In this document: positions 9,273 through 17,853 of the stretch, in pieces
Position numbering within the stretch: the first letter of the stretch is position 1
Layout of the letters: every line of letters starts with the position of its first letter
NCBI RefSeq assembly: GCF_032190615.1
Contig: NZ_JAVLAT010000004.1
Coordinates: 1 to 64,000 of the forward strand
Direction: 5' to 3'
DNA: 64,000 nucleotides
DNA from: Brucella pseudogrignonensis
GTDB lineage: Bacteria; Pseudomonadota; Alphaproteobacteria; Rhizobiales; Rhizobiaceae
Notes under the pieces: model-generated
What the model was told of the DNA's origin: nothing
Databases searched by the model: none
What the model saw: the letters and a program-made list of their open reading frames with translations, nothing else
Translations under genes and position numbers: made by a program

Positions 9273-10214
9273 ATGGCGGCCTTCATCGCGCGACGCATCA
9301 TCGGGACGATCCCGGTGATGCTATTTGTCGCCTTTCTTGTATTCAGCCTGCTTTATCTGGCACCCGGTGATCCGGCGGCCGTGATCGCAGGCGACGCAGC
9401 AACGCCAGAAGATGTTGCCCGAATCCGGCAAACGCTCGGACTTGATCAGCCATTTTTCGTGCAGTTCTCCGGGTGGCTTTGGCGGGTCCTTCACGGCGAT
9501 CTGGGCGTATCGATTTTTGCCCAGGCGCCGGTCACTCAACTGATCTTTCAGCGTCTGGAGCCAACGTTGTCACTGATGGTCATCACATTGGTCATCTCGA
9601 TCTCTGTCGCTGTTCCACTTGGTGTTCTGGCGGCCTGGAAAGCCGGTACGCTTATCGACCGAATCATCATGAGCTTTGCTATTCTGGGGTTTTCTGTCCC
9701 GGTCTTCGTGATCGGATATCTGTTGTCCTACGTCTTTGCACTCGAACTTCGATGGTTACCGGTCCAGGGCTACAAACCGATTGCCAACGGCTTCGGCCCC
9801 TGGCTCGCAGGACTCATTCTACCAAGCATAGCGCTCGGAAGCGTCTACATTGCCCTCATCGCCAGAGTAACACGAGCAGCAACGATCGAGGTTCTGTCGC
9901 AAGACTACATCCGCACCGCGAGAGCAAAAGGCGTTCGACAGCGAACAATACTCTTCGCGCACGCCCTCAGAAATGCGGCTGTTCCTGTCATTACGGTTAT
10001 CGGCATCGGAATTGCACTCCTGATCGGAGGCGCAGTGGTAGTCGAAAGCGTATTCGCGATCCCAGGTATCGGCCGACTTACCGTTGATGCCATTCTTCGT
10101 CGCGACTACCCGATCATCCAGGGCGTCGTCCTGTTCTTCAGCTTCGTCTACGTCATCGTCAACCTGCTGGTGGACCTTGCCTACAGCGTCGTAGATCCGA
10201 GGATACGATATTGA
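9273..10214 (+). CDS. ABC transporter permease, DppB type
   Basis: 313 aa inner-membrane permease with about six transmembrane segments. The N-terminus MAAFIARRIIGTIPVMLFVA and the LAPGDPAA motif near residue 30 are typical of DppB/OppB. The EAA loop is visible as DYIRTARAKGVRQRTILFAHALRNA-like sequence near residue 210, where the ATPase docks. Ribosome binding site GGAGAGAGCC precedes ATG 9273. Its stop overlaps the start of the second permease by four bases. Confidence 0.93.
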   Translation: MAAFIARRIIGTIPVMLFVAFLVFSLLYLAPGDPAAVIAGDAATPEDVARIRQTLGLDQPFFVQFSGWLWRVLHGDLGVSIFAQAPVTQLIFQRLEPTLSLMVITLVISISVAVPLGVLAAWKAGTLIDRIIMSFAILGFSVPVFVIGYLLSYVFALELRWLPVQGYKPIANGFGPWLAGLILPSIALGSVYIALIARVTRAATIEVLSQDYIRTARAKGVRQRTILFAHALRNAAVPVITVIGIGIALLIGGAVVVESVFAIPGIGRLTVDAILRRDYPIIQGVVLFFSFVYVIVNLLVDLAYSVVDPRIRY

Positions 10215-11125
10215 CCATTTTACCTTCTGAAAACGTCGTGTTCGACGATACACCGGTTGCCCGAGCAGGTCGTCTTGCCGCGTTCCGACGACGGTCGGAC
10301 TTCATCGGCAAGGCATCTCGGAATCCGATGATGTTTCTCGGCAGCACAATTCTTCTTCTGCTGTTGTTCATGGCCCTGCTTGCGCCTTATCTCGGCACTG
10401 TGGATCCGAGCGCTATCTCGCCTGCCGATCGAACGCGAGAGCCTTCGTCGGCTCACTGGTTCGGCACCGACATGCTAGGCCGTGATCTTTATTCACGCGT
10501 GATCTACGGAGCTCGCATCTCGCTCCTGGTCGGGTTTACTGTGGCGATTGTCGCCTCAGCCATAGGTCTGGCGATCGGACTTGTTTCAGGCTTCATGCGT
10601 CGTGTGGACGGTCTCGTCATGCGCCTCATGGACGGCGTCATGTCTGTGCCACCGATCCTGCTTGCAATCGCTCTGATGGCACTCACGCGCGGTAGTGTCT
10701 ATAACGTCATCATCGCAATTTCGATCGCGGAGGTTCCGCGCGTTGCCCGCCTCGTCCGGGGCGTCGTTCTATCCTTGCGGGAAGCCACATATGTTGAGGC
10801 TGCGCTTGCAGGCGGGTCGCGCACCTCGACGATACTCCTGCGGCACATCCTTCCCAATACACTCGCGCCAATGACTGTGCAGGCCACATACATTTGCGCC
10901 AGCGCCATGGTGATCGAGTCAATCCTCTCCTTCATTGGTGCAGGCACTCCACCCACGATCCCCTCCTGGGGCAATATCATGGCGGAGGGCCGCGCCCTCT
11001 GGCAGGTGAAACCCTACATCGTTCTGTTCCCCGCTGCCTTTCTGTCATTGACCGTGCTTGCCGTGAACCTGCTGGGCGACGGCCTGCGTGACGCGATCGA
11101 TCCACGCATGGCAAGCAGAACCTGA
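10211..11125 (+). CDS. ABC transporter permease, DppC type
   Basis: 304 aa. The start appears to be a TTG at 10211 that shares TTGA with the stop of the upstream permease; no better ATG is available before the first membrane segment. An N-terminal cytoplasmic stretch is followed by PMMFLGSTILLLLLFMALLA, and HWFGTDMLGRDLYSRVIYGA is the DppC/OppC hallmark near residue 80. The EAA loop is around TYVEAALAGGSRTSTILLRH. It forms a heterodimer with the preceding DppB-type permease. Confidence 0.92.
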   Translation: MTILPSENVVFDDTPVARAGRLAAFRRRSDFIGKASRNPMMFLGSTILLLLLFMALLAPYLGTVDPSAISPADRTREPSSAHWFGTDMLGRDLYSRVIYGARISLLVGFTVAIVASAIGLAIGLVSGFMRRVDGLVMRLMDGVMSVPPILLAIALMALTRGSVYNVIIAISIAEVPRVARLVRGVVLSLREATYVEAALAGGSRTSTILLRHILPNTLAPMTVQATYICASAMVIESILSFIGAGTPPTIPSWGNIMAEGRALWQVKPYIVLFPAAFLSLTVLAVNLLGDGLRDAIDPRMASRT

Positions 11126-11157
11126 GTTTTTTTCATTCGAAGTTCGGAGCATAAAAG

Positions 11158-12585
11158 TTGAATAATCTATGCGATCTTACCGCATCCGAATTGCTGCCAC
11201 TCTACGCGACACGTCAGGTATCGCCCGTAGATGTGACCAAAGCGGTTCTCAAACGTGCCCATGAAATTCAGGGCGAACTTAATCCCTTTTGCCATATCGA
11301 CGACGAAGGTGCCCTGGTGCAGGCACGCCTTTCTGAAAAGGCCTGGATGGCTGGCGACAGCGTCCGAGCCTTGGAGGGCATTCCCGTTTCGATCAAGGAT
11401 GTCGTAGCCGTGAGGGGCTGGCAACTCGGTCGAGGCTCGCTTCTATCAGATCGCAACCCGCCTGCACCGGCAGACGCACCGAGTGTCGAGCGGTTGCGAA
11501 ACGCTGGCGCCGTTCTCTTTGCCAGCACTACAACATGCGAGGGTGGCTGGAAGGCCGTGACGGATAGCCGCCGAACCGGCATTACCAGAAACCCCTATGA
11601 CGCGTCGCTTACGCCAGGAGGGAGCAGCGGTGGGGCCGCGGCAGCTGTCGCAAGCGGAGCGGGGCCGCTGGCGCTCGGCACCGATGGCGGCGGCTCCGTA
11701 CGCATTCCCGCAAGTTTTACCGGCATCTTCGGATTGAAGCCGCAATATGGTCGCGTGCCTCAGTTCCCGCTCGGTCCTCACTACGGCAACCTCTCTCATC
11801 AAGGGCCAGTGACGCGCAGCGTGCAAGACGCCGCCTTGATACTGAAGGTCCTGGACGGTACCCATAGCCTCGATCCTGACACGATCCCTGCCATTGATGG
11901 CGGCCGCTATAATGAGCTATCCAACCCGATTGCAGGAATGCGCATCGCGGTAACGAGAGATTTCGGCTTTATGCCAACGGATATCGCGATCGGCCGCTTA
12001 ATTGGGCAAACCGCCGACGTGTTGCGCCAACTTGGTGCCGTCGTAGAAGAATTGCCCGCCTTCGAGGACTGGCGTCCTGCTTACCGGAGCATATGGAGCG
12101 TCGGCGCATATCAGTCCCTTCGTCGACTGTCTCGGGACGACCGGGCCCTTGTCGACCAAGGGTTTGTGGCTGTTGCTGACCAAGGTGCAAAGGTGCCTTT
12201 GGAGGAATATCTTGATGCCCAGATGCATCGGATTGGCCTTCGCACGGCGATGAACCGTGTTTATGAGAATTTTGATGTGATCCTCTCGCCGGCCGTCGCG
12301 GTTCTTCCGTTTGCCGCCGGGGTTACGGTCCCGAACGACGCGTTCGCTGATTGGCTGGATTGGGCCGGACACTCCCTCGCCTTCAACTTAACTGGCCAGC
12401 CCGCGGCATCGGTGCCAATCGGTTTCGTTAACGGCTTGCCAGTCGGCGGTCAGATCATCGGTCGTGTTTTTGATGACATTTCGGTATTAAGGGTTGCTGC
12501 AGCGATCGAAGCTGCATTCCCGGATGCGCGCAATAAACCGACGATGCTTATGAAAAAGTTCGCGGACCCAAAGGAGGTCGCATAA
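11158..12585 (+). CDS. Amidase (amidase signature family)
   Basis: 475 aa hydrolase of amide bonds. The Ser-cisSer-Lys triad of the amidase signature family is present: K80 in PVSIKD, cis-Ser S156 in TPGGSSGG and nucleophile S180 in DGGGSVRIPASF. The start is a TTG at 11158 (NNLCDLTASELLPLYATRQ is the usual N-terminus); CGGAG lies ten bases upstream. It follows the peptide-type permeases by 32 bases and is probably co-transcribed, so the imported compound may contain an amide. A GatA role is unlikely without gatB/gatC nearby. Confidence 0.9.
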   Translation: MNNLCDLTASELLPLYATRQVSPVDVTKAVLKRAHEIQGELNPFCHIDDEGALVQARLSEKAWMAGDSVRALEGIPVSIKDVVAVRGWQLGRGSLLSDRNPPAPADAPSVERLRNAGAVLFASTTTCEGGWKAVTDSRRTGITRNPYDASLTPGGSSGGAAAAVASGAGPLALGTDGGGSVRIPASFTGIFGLKPQYGRVPQFPLGPHYGNLSHQGPVTRSVQDAALILKVLDGTHSLDPDTIPAIDGGRYNELSNPIAGMRIAVTRDFGFMPTDIAIGRLIGQTADVLRQLGAVVEELPAFEDWRPAYRSIWSVGAYQSLRRLSRDDRALVDQGFVAVADQGAKVPLEEYLDAQMHRIGLRTAMNRVYENFDVILSPAVAVLPFAAGVTVPNDAFADWLDWAGHSLAFNLTGQPAASVPIGFVNGLPVGGQIIGRVFDDISVLRVAAAIEAAFPDARNKPTMLMKKFADPKEVA

Positions 12586-12723
12586 ATGGCCAAGTCTCGA
12601 AAACTGCGTGTAGCTCTCAACCTTCTTGGAAGGCCGCTCATTGGAGAAAACGACGATAGGCGTACAAGCCAAGCTCTTTTCCAGGGAGCCTCTGGGAGCG
12701 AAGATGCAACACATATTCGATAA
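12586..12723 (+). CDS. Short unrecognised reading frame after the amidase
   Basis: 45 codons from ATG 12586, immediately after the amidase stop and preceded by a strong AAGGAGG at 12570-12576. It begins MAKSRKLRVALNLLGRPL and overlaps the start of the first GntR gene. I recognise no family. The ribosome binding site suggests that it is, or was, the start of a real gene of which only the beginning remains. Confidence 0.3.
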   Translation: MAKSRKLRVALNLLGRPLIGENDDRRTSQALFQGASGSEDATHIR

Positions 12724-13426
12724 CGCTAAAATTGACGTCCGCCTTCCTAAATCGGATCAGCTTTATGAGCATCTGCGCGCTGCGATCATCTCGATGAAGC
12801 TGGTCCCAGGAGAAGCGTTGCCGGAGAAGGAGCTTTGTGCGCATTTCGGGGTTTCGAAGACCCCTTTTCGAGATGCGCTAAAGAAGCTCGTGGACGAAAG
12901 TCTCGTCACCATCGTTCCAAGCGGAGGTACGTTCGTCAACAAAATGGTCCTGCGCGAAGTGCTCGAGGGACAAATGGTGCGCGAGACCCTCGAAATGAAG
13001 ATGGTCCGTTTGGCGGCGCGCAACTACGATCCGTCGTTCGACAAAAAGTTCGAGCTACAGCTTTTCACTCAGGAACTGGCGGCCCGCAACCCGAACATTG
13101 ATGATTTTTTTGCGCTGGACAATGAATTTCACAGGCTGATCTGCCTCTGCGCCGGATTTCCGAAGATTTGGCAAACAATCCACTACGCAACCGGTCAGCT
13201 TGATCGGGTACGTCGACACTCCTACACGATGAAATCGCACTTCGACGACGTTTCGAGAGAGCATCAGGAAATCTATGCCGCCATTAAGGCGGGCGACGAA
13301 GCAGCTGCCGCTGCAGCGTTCCAGATTCAACTTGATGCCGTGATCCCCGTCTTCGAGCAACTCCGTCAAGAGGCTTCCGACATTATCGACGATTCTGCAG
13401 GCATCCGCGTCGAACAGATTAGATAA
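12704..13426 (+). CDS. GntR family regulator (FadR/FCD subgroup), first of two
   Basis: 240 aa. The winged helix occupies residues about 12-80 (LYEHLRAAIISMKLVPGEAL, then CAHFGVSKTPFRDALKKL), followed by an all-helical FCD ligand-binding domain containing the metal-site pattern D..FH (FFALDNEFHRLIC) and a later H in RRHSYT. The start is ATG 12704 with GGGAGCG upstream; earlier TTG codons are possible. It is closely related to the second regulator at 13825, in both HTH and FCD domains, so the pair arose by duplication. It probably controls the surrounding transport and catabolic genes through the TATTG/CAATA palindromes. Confidence 0.9.
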   Translation: MQHIFDNAKIDVRLPKSDQLYEHLRAAIISMKLVPGEALPEKELCAHFGVSKTPFRDALKKLVDESLVTIVPSGGTFVNKMVLREVLEGQMVRETLEMKMVRLAARNYDPSFDKKFELQLFTQELAARNPNIDDFFALDNEFHRLICLCAGFPKIWQTIHYATGQLDRVRRHSYTMKSHFDDVSREHQEIYAAIKAGDEAAAAAAFQIQLDAVIPVFEQLRQEASDIIDDSAGIRVEQIR

Positions 13427-13824
13427 TCGCACGCCTGTGGAAGGCGCGCGCAGAGCTGAAAGGCAACCTTGCGGCGAACAAGGCATCGTCAAGCCCAGTA
13501 ATTGCTCCCATGGGTTCCTGAGACATACCGGCCAGTCGACTTCCCCCTCAAGGTTTCAGGCATTCCGCTGCAGCGGCATGATCCACCGCTTCTTCTGCCA
13601 CAGTCTATTCTGACTTGGCAGATAGAGCGCAACGAACGGACGATTTGTGAACCTGCTGGATATGACGGCCTTACAAACCTTGTCGCGATATACCGGTATA
13701 TAATTATTTTTTTAGTTAGGGGTTTTCCTACGAGAGTCGCTGGTTTACAAATGAGAAGGAATGCCAATGTATTGGTATATTGAGCGCGGCGCCCTCTCAA
13801 TGGGCGACTTTTCGGGGATTACCG
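13427..13824. promoter_or_regulatory. Intergenic region with two palindromic operator candidates
   Basis: About 400 bases between the two GntR genes with no gene. The perfect palindrome TATACCGGTATA is at 13689-13700. CCAATGTATTGG (13764-13775, one central mismatch pair), followed by TATATTG, lies about 50 bases before the second GntR start. The second site shares ATTGGTATA with known operators of related FCD regulators such as UxuR/ExuR (recalled, not searched). Autoregulation of the second GntR gene is likely. Confidence 0.5.
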
Positions 13825-14553
13825 ATGGACCAAGTAGCATTGTTTAGTCCGAATCAGTTGGACGCCAGAGGTTCCAAGTCCGCACAGGTGTATGAGCTGT
13901 TGCGGAATGCGATCATTTCACTGCAACTTCAGCCCGAGAGTGCAATCAACGAGAAAGAGATCTGTGCCCAACTCGGGATTTCGCGTACTCCGCTTCGTGA
14001 AGCCATTCTTCAGCTCGCAAACGAGAGCTTGGTCAAAATCGCGCCCAGCGACGGTACGTTCGTCAACAAGATCGTGGTCCGCGAGGTTTTGCAAGGACAA
14101 CTTGTTCGCGACACGATCGAAATGCGCCTTACCCGCCTCGCTGCGAGGAATTTTCGCTTTGAGTTCGAAAAGGATTTCGAACTAGCATTGTTCAAGCAGC
14201 ACGCAGCAGCAAAGCGCCGCGACGTCGACGAGTTCTTTGCGCTGGATAATGAATTTCACAAGCTGATCTGCTCCTGCGCGGGTTTTCCCGATGCGTGGAT
14301 GACCATCCACAACGCGACCGGTCAGCTCGACCGGGTTCGTCGGCAAGCGTTCCCGTTGGAGGGACACTACGATGTCGTCTACGAAGAGCACAGCCAGATG
14401 TACGAGGCGTTGAAGATCAACGACGAGGATGGCGTCGCTGCGATATTCCAAGTGCAGCTGGACAGCACCTTCTCGTCAATCGACATCCTTCTCGACAAAA
14501 GGCCCGATCTTCTTGCAGGGGAAACCGACATAGGGATCAAAGATATCAGATAG
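13825..14553 (+). CDS. GntR family regulator (FadR/FCD subgroup), second of two
   Basis: 242 aa. HTH: VYELLRNAIISLQLQPESAI with CAQLGISRTPLREAILQL; FCD domain with FFALDNEFHKLICSCAGFP. The start is ATG 13825 because GGGGATTA precedes it and an earlier ATG at 13780 would place the operator inside the gene. It is roughly half identical to the first regulator by eye. It ends 24 bases before the second enolase-superfamily gene and may be transcribed with it. Confidence 0.9.
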   Translation: MDQVALFSPNQLDARGSKSAQVYELLRNAIISLQLQPESAINEKEICAQLGISRTPLREAILQLANESLVKIAPSDGTFVNKIVVREVLQGQLVRDTIEMRLTRLAARNFRFEFEKDFELALFKQHAAAKRRDVDEFFALDNEFHKLICSCAGFPDAWMTIHNATGQLDRVRRQAFPLEGHYDVVYEEHSQMYEALKINDEDGVAAIFQVQLDSTFSSIDILLDKRPDLLAGETDIGIKDIR

Positions 14554-14577
14554 CTCGATTTCTCGGGAGGAAATCAG

Positions 14578-15720
14578 ATGCGTCCTATTGCGCCGATCGA
14601 ACGGCTGGAATGCCGACAGATTCGTTGGCCTATGCCAGAGCCGCTCGCAAACTCAATCTCCGTTTTCCGGGAGCGGGCGACGGTTGTCGTGTCAATCACC
14701 TCTGGAGGCGTGACAGGCTGGGGTGAATGTTGGGCGGAGCCCGTTGCATCCCAAACGATCATCGAAACAAAGTTCGCACCCGTTGTGCTGGGCGCCGACG
14801 CATCGACCCCAAAGGTCATCTGGGACGCCATGATGAACCGCCTGGGCCGCGACCGTAGCGGCATAACCCACATGGCGGCATCGGCGATCGATATGGCAGT
14901 CTGGGACCTCAGTGCCCGACTTGACGGAGTAAGCCTAGCAAGAAAGCTTGGCGGGGCTCTTAACGATCGATTGCCGACCTACGCCAGCGGACCGTTTCTT
15001 AAAGTCAAGGACGACCCGTATTCTGATATGATCGCCGAGATCGAGAGCTATCTCGAACGCGGGTTCAAATCTCTAAAGCTGCGACTCGGAAAAACAGTCA
15101 AACAAGACCTGAATGCGGTCGCGTCAATTCGAAAGCGGTTCGGGGAAGTCCCTTTGATGGTCGACTTCAACCAAGGTCTGTCAAGGCTCGAGGCGCGCCT
15201 AGCGGTGAAGGAGCTAGCAGATTATGGTATCCGTTTCGTCGAAGAACCGCTTCAGGCGGATGACATTGATGGATATCGCGACCTCGCGCAATTCAGCTCA
15301 ATCCCTATTGCCGGTGGGGAATCACTGGCCGGCATCCGCCGCTTCAAAGACTTCATTTCAAGCGGCGCTCTCCAGATCGTTCAGCCTGATGTCGCTCACT
15401 GCGGCGGCGTCACAGAATATCAGCGCATCGTCAGTCTCGGCGAGGCCTTCGGCGTCGACGTGATACCCCATGTCTGGAGTTCCGTCATCATCCACGCAGC
15501 ATCACTCCAACTTGCGTCCATGACTCCAGCTCGGCATGGCTACGACCTCGACTTCCCCCTGTTCGAGATCGACCCGACACCAAACCGCCTACTGGACATT
15601 TTCGGCGCTGTCCAACCGGGGAACGACGGAAGTATCGAGGTTCCCGATCTACCCGGTATCGGACTAGCGCTCAATCACGATATCCTGAAGCCATTCACTA
15701 TTTCCCACGTCGAGATGTAA
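14578..15720 (+). CDS. Mandelate racemase/muconate lactonizing enzyme family protein (second copy)
   Basis: 380 aa enolase-superfamily enzyme, only distantly related to the one at 1244. Ribosome binding site GGGAGGAA precedes ATG 14578. Active-site pattern: K167-L-R169 at the second strand (a K-x-R rather than K-x-K arrangement), metal ligands D196, E222/E223 and E248, D271 in QPDVAHCGG and H298 in IPHVWSS, the Asp-His dyad of the mandelate racemase subgroup. It stands between the GntR gene and the shikimate-dehydrogenase-like gene. Likely a sugar-acid dehydratase or epimerase; substrate unknown. Confidence 0.88.
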   Translation: MRPIAPIERLECRQIRWPMPEPLANSISVFRERATVVVSITSGGVTGWGECWAEPVASQTIIETKFAPVVLGADASTPKVIWDAMMNRLGRDRSGITHMAASAIDMAVWDLSARLDGVSLARKLGGALNDRLPTYASGPFLKVKDDPYSDMIAEIESYLERGFKSLKLRLGKTVKQDLNAVASIRKRFGEVPLMVDFNQGLSRLEARLAVKELADYGIRFVEEPLQADDIDGYRDLAQFSSIPIAGGESLAGIRRFKDFISSGALQIVQPDVAHCGGVTEYQRIVSLGEAFGVDVIPHVWSSVIIHAASLQLASMTPARHGYDLDFPLFEIDPTPNRLLDIFGAVQPGNDGSIEVPDLPGIGLALNHDILKPFTISHVEM

Positions 15721-15759
15721 CGTCGATACGAACAAACTCTCCATCTTAAGGTTCACAAA

Positions 15760-16569
15760 ATGAGCACCACCATCGACAGCTCCACGAGAGTTCACTTTCT
15801 GATAGGCGATCCCATAGCGCAGGTAATCGGGCCGACGCTCATTTCCGAACGTATGTCTCAGAACCGCTACAATGGCCTCATGCTGCCTCTCCATGTCGCC
15901 GCAGAGGATCTGGAGCAGGTGTTGACCGGCTTCGATTCGATCCAGAATCTCGATAGCGTCCTCATCACGGTGCCCCACAAAATCGCCTGCGTGGCAAATT
16001 GCACGTCGCTGTCGTCCCGTGCGCAGAAGCTTGGCGCTATAAACGTTATGAGGCGGGACGGGAACGGCGGTTGGTACGGAGACAATTTTGACGGACCTGG
16101 CTTCGTACACGGACTGACTAACTGCGGTCACGACATCAAAGGGAAGAAGGCATTCATGGCCGGGGCCGGAGGGGCAGGTTCGTCGATCGCAGTGAGCATG
16201 CTGGACAGCGGCCTGGATACGCTCACGATCTTTGACATCAAAACAGAGGTTGCGGAAGGACTCGTGGGTCGGCTTCTCGACTTCTATCCACGCCGCGTCG
16301 TGCACGCCAAAGAGCAGCCGGAACTGTCGCAGTTCCAGATCGTCATCAATGCGACCTCGACAGGCCTTCGAGTTGGCGACCCTCTCCCGATGAGCCTTGA
16401 AACCCTGAAATCGGGAACGCTCGTGGCCGACGTAATAACGAACCCTGCCGTGACGCCGTTTATGGCAGCGGCCGAGAAGCTGGGCGCCATCACCCACTCC
16501 GGAACGGAGATGCTCGATGGACAGCTTGAACTCCTCTATCGTTTCGTGACCGGCGAGACCGTGGAATAA
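15760..16569 (+). CDS. Shikimate/quinate dehydrogenase-like oxidoreductase
   Basis: 269 aa with the AroE fold. Catalytic K74 in TVPHK and D111 in NFDGPGF are kept, as is the nucleotide loop GAGGAGSS at 135-142. However, the N-terminal shikimate-binding S-x-S motif (normally HSxSP) reads QVIGP here, so both serines are replaced (V22, G24). That argues for a substrate other than shikimate, and against a housekeeping aroE. The context, between a dehydratase and a sugar-type ABC transporter, suggests a catabolic dehydrogenase acting on a hydroxy-acid ring compound. A terminator follows at 16595. Confidence 0.85.
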   Translation: MSTTIDSSTRVHFLIGDPIAQVIGPTLISERMSQNRYNGLMLPLHVAAEDLEQVLTGFDSIQNLDSVLITVPHKIACVANCTSLSSRAQKLGAINVMRRDGNGGWYGDNFDGPGFVHGLTNCGHDIKGKKAFMAGAGGAGSSIAVSMLDSGLDTLTIFDIKTEVAEGLVGRLLDFYPRRVVHAKEQPELSQFQIVINATSTGLRVGDPLPMSLETLKSGTLVADVITNPAVTPFMAAAEKLGAITHSGTEMLDGQLELLYRFVTGETVE

Positions 16570-16594
16570 CCAAACCAAACGGACTTTCTGAACG

Positions 16595-16624
16595 ATCCCG
16601 GCCAGGAAACTGACCGGGATTTTC
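16595..16624 (+). terminator. Rho-independent terminator after the shikimate-dehydrogenase-like gene
   Basis: Stem ATCCCGGCCAG / CTGACCGGGAT with one mismatch and a GAAA loop, followed by TTTT. It lies 26 bases past the stop codon. Confidence 0.8.
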
Positions 16625-16670
16625 TGTATTCTTGGTCTTCGAATAATAGCGAGCAAACTTTTTTCGTTCG

Positions 16671-16694
16671 CGATATATTGGAGTATTGCAATAC
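16671..16694. promoter_or_regulatory. Putative GntR operator of the ribose-type transporter operon
   Basis: CGATATATTG, two bases, then the perfect palindrome GTATTGCAATAC (16683-16694), followed by CAATAA. Both blocks also occur in the 7563-7592 site, in swapped order. It lies about 170 bases before the permease gene. Confidence 0.55.
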
Positions 16695-16865
16695 CAATAA
16701 AATTGCGCTTACATACCCGTCAACGAAAAAGATAAATGGGGGACGTGAGCAGCAATTACGCTCATATGTCCGACAGTCCAGTTCAAAAACATGTTCGACG
16801 GGAGTGCATCCGTGCTCACGCAATGAACATTTGCGTCGCTCATTCAGCGATGGAAGGAGGGTCGC

Positions 16866-17852
16866 TTGACAAGTCAGATCTCGAACGGAACCGGTGGCAA
16901 GCTCCCGAGCGGGTCGCGTCTATCCTATAATATGATCATAGCAACAGCTGTGGCAGCCGTGGTCGCTGTTCTCCTCCTGGCTCTGTACACGCATGCACCG
17001 ACCTTTTTCCGGTTCAACAACCTGATCAATATCCTCGTGCAGTCCTCGATCGTCGGTATTCTGGCAATCGGACTGACCTTCGTACTGATCGGCGGCGGAA
17101 TCGACCTTTCGATGCCCGCAACTCTGGCGTTGAGCGGCATCCTCGGGGCACTCGCCATGCAGTACACGCAGAGCGCTTGGATTGGCCCTTTCGTCATGTT
17201 GGCTTCTGGCGCAGTCATTGGCACCTTCAACGGAATAGCTGTCGCCTTCATGAGAATGGCGCCCTTCGTCGTCACACTTGCCACCATGACCATCGTTGGC
17301 GGAGCCGCGGTCTGGGTGACTGGCTCGCAAAGCATTTCAGACTACCCGCTCGATTTCGAAGACCTATTCCTCGTCAAGTTGTTTGGACTACCTGTCTCTG
17401 TCTGGCTCTTCCTGGCGTCTGCGCTGATCGGGTACTTCGTCATGGAACGCACCGTGTTCGGCCGCTTCGTACGGGCCGTTGGATTCAACCCCGTGGCAGC
17501 CTCGCTGGCGAGGGTTCCAGTTCAACGAGTGCTGTGCTTTACATATACGCTCTCCGGCCTGCTCGCTGCCCTGACGGGGATCCTCCTCGTCGCCCGTCTT
17601 GGTTCGGCGTCTGCCAGTCTGGCCAGCGACAGCCTCCTTCTGGACATCATCAGCGCATGCGTCATCGGTCGCGTGAGCATTTACGGGGGCGTCGGAAGCC
17701 CCCTGCAAGCCGCACTCGGTGCGATTGCAGTAACGATCATCAGCAACAGCTTGAATCAGTTGGGCGTCTCCTACTTTGCCAGCCTGGTCATCAAGGGCGG
17801 GATCATCGTCCTCTTCGTCTATCTCGACAAGTTCGTCAGAAGGAGCGCGTAG
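16866..17852 (+). CDS. Sugar ABC transporter permease (RbsC type)
   Basis: 328 aa inner-membrane protein of the branched/ribose permease family, with eight or more hydrophobic segments and the motif GLTFVLIGGGIDLSMPATLAL (residues about 70-90; family GGIDLSVG). The start is TTG 16866, four bases after AAGGAGGG; I see no ATG in frame before the first membrane segment. The next gene begins two bases after its stop. It partners with the second permease at 19359. Confidence 0.88.
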   Translation: MTSQISNGTGGKLPSGSRLSYNMIIATAVAAVVAVLLLALYTHAPTFFRFNNLINILVQSSIVGILAIGLTFVLIGGGIDLSMPATLALSGILGALAMQYTQSAWIGPFVMLASGAVIGTFNGIAVAFMRMAPFVVTLATMTIVGGAAVWVTGSQSISDYPLDFEDLFLVKLFGLPVSVWLFLASALIGYFVMERTVFGRFVRAVGFNPVAASLARVPVQRVLCFTYTLSGLLAALTGILLVARLGSASASLASDSLLLDIISACVIGRVSIYGGVGSPLQAALGAIAVTIISNSLNQLGVSYFASLVIKGGIIVLFVYLDKFVRRSA

Positions 17853-17853
17853 G

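Noticed and set aside
11158..12585. GatA subunit of the tRNA amidotransferase
   Set aside because: No gatB or gatC nearby, and the location in a transport operon fits a catabolic amidase better.
15664..16656. 330-codon minus-strand frame
   Set aside because: Antisense to the shikimate-dehydrogenase-like gene, which has clear family motifs; the frame itself has none.
16736..16930. Open frame beginning MGDVSSNYAHMSDS before the permease gene
   Set aside because: It overlaps the permease start in another frame, has no family motif and ends within the permease.
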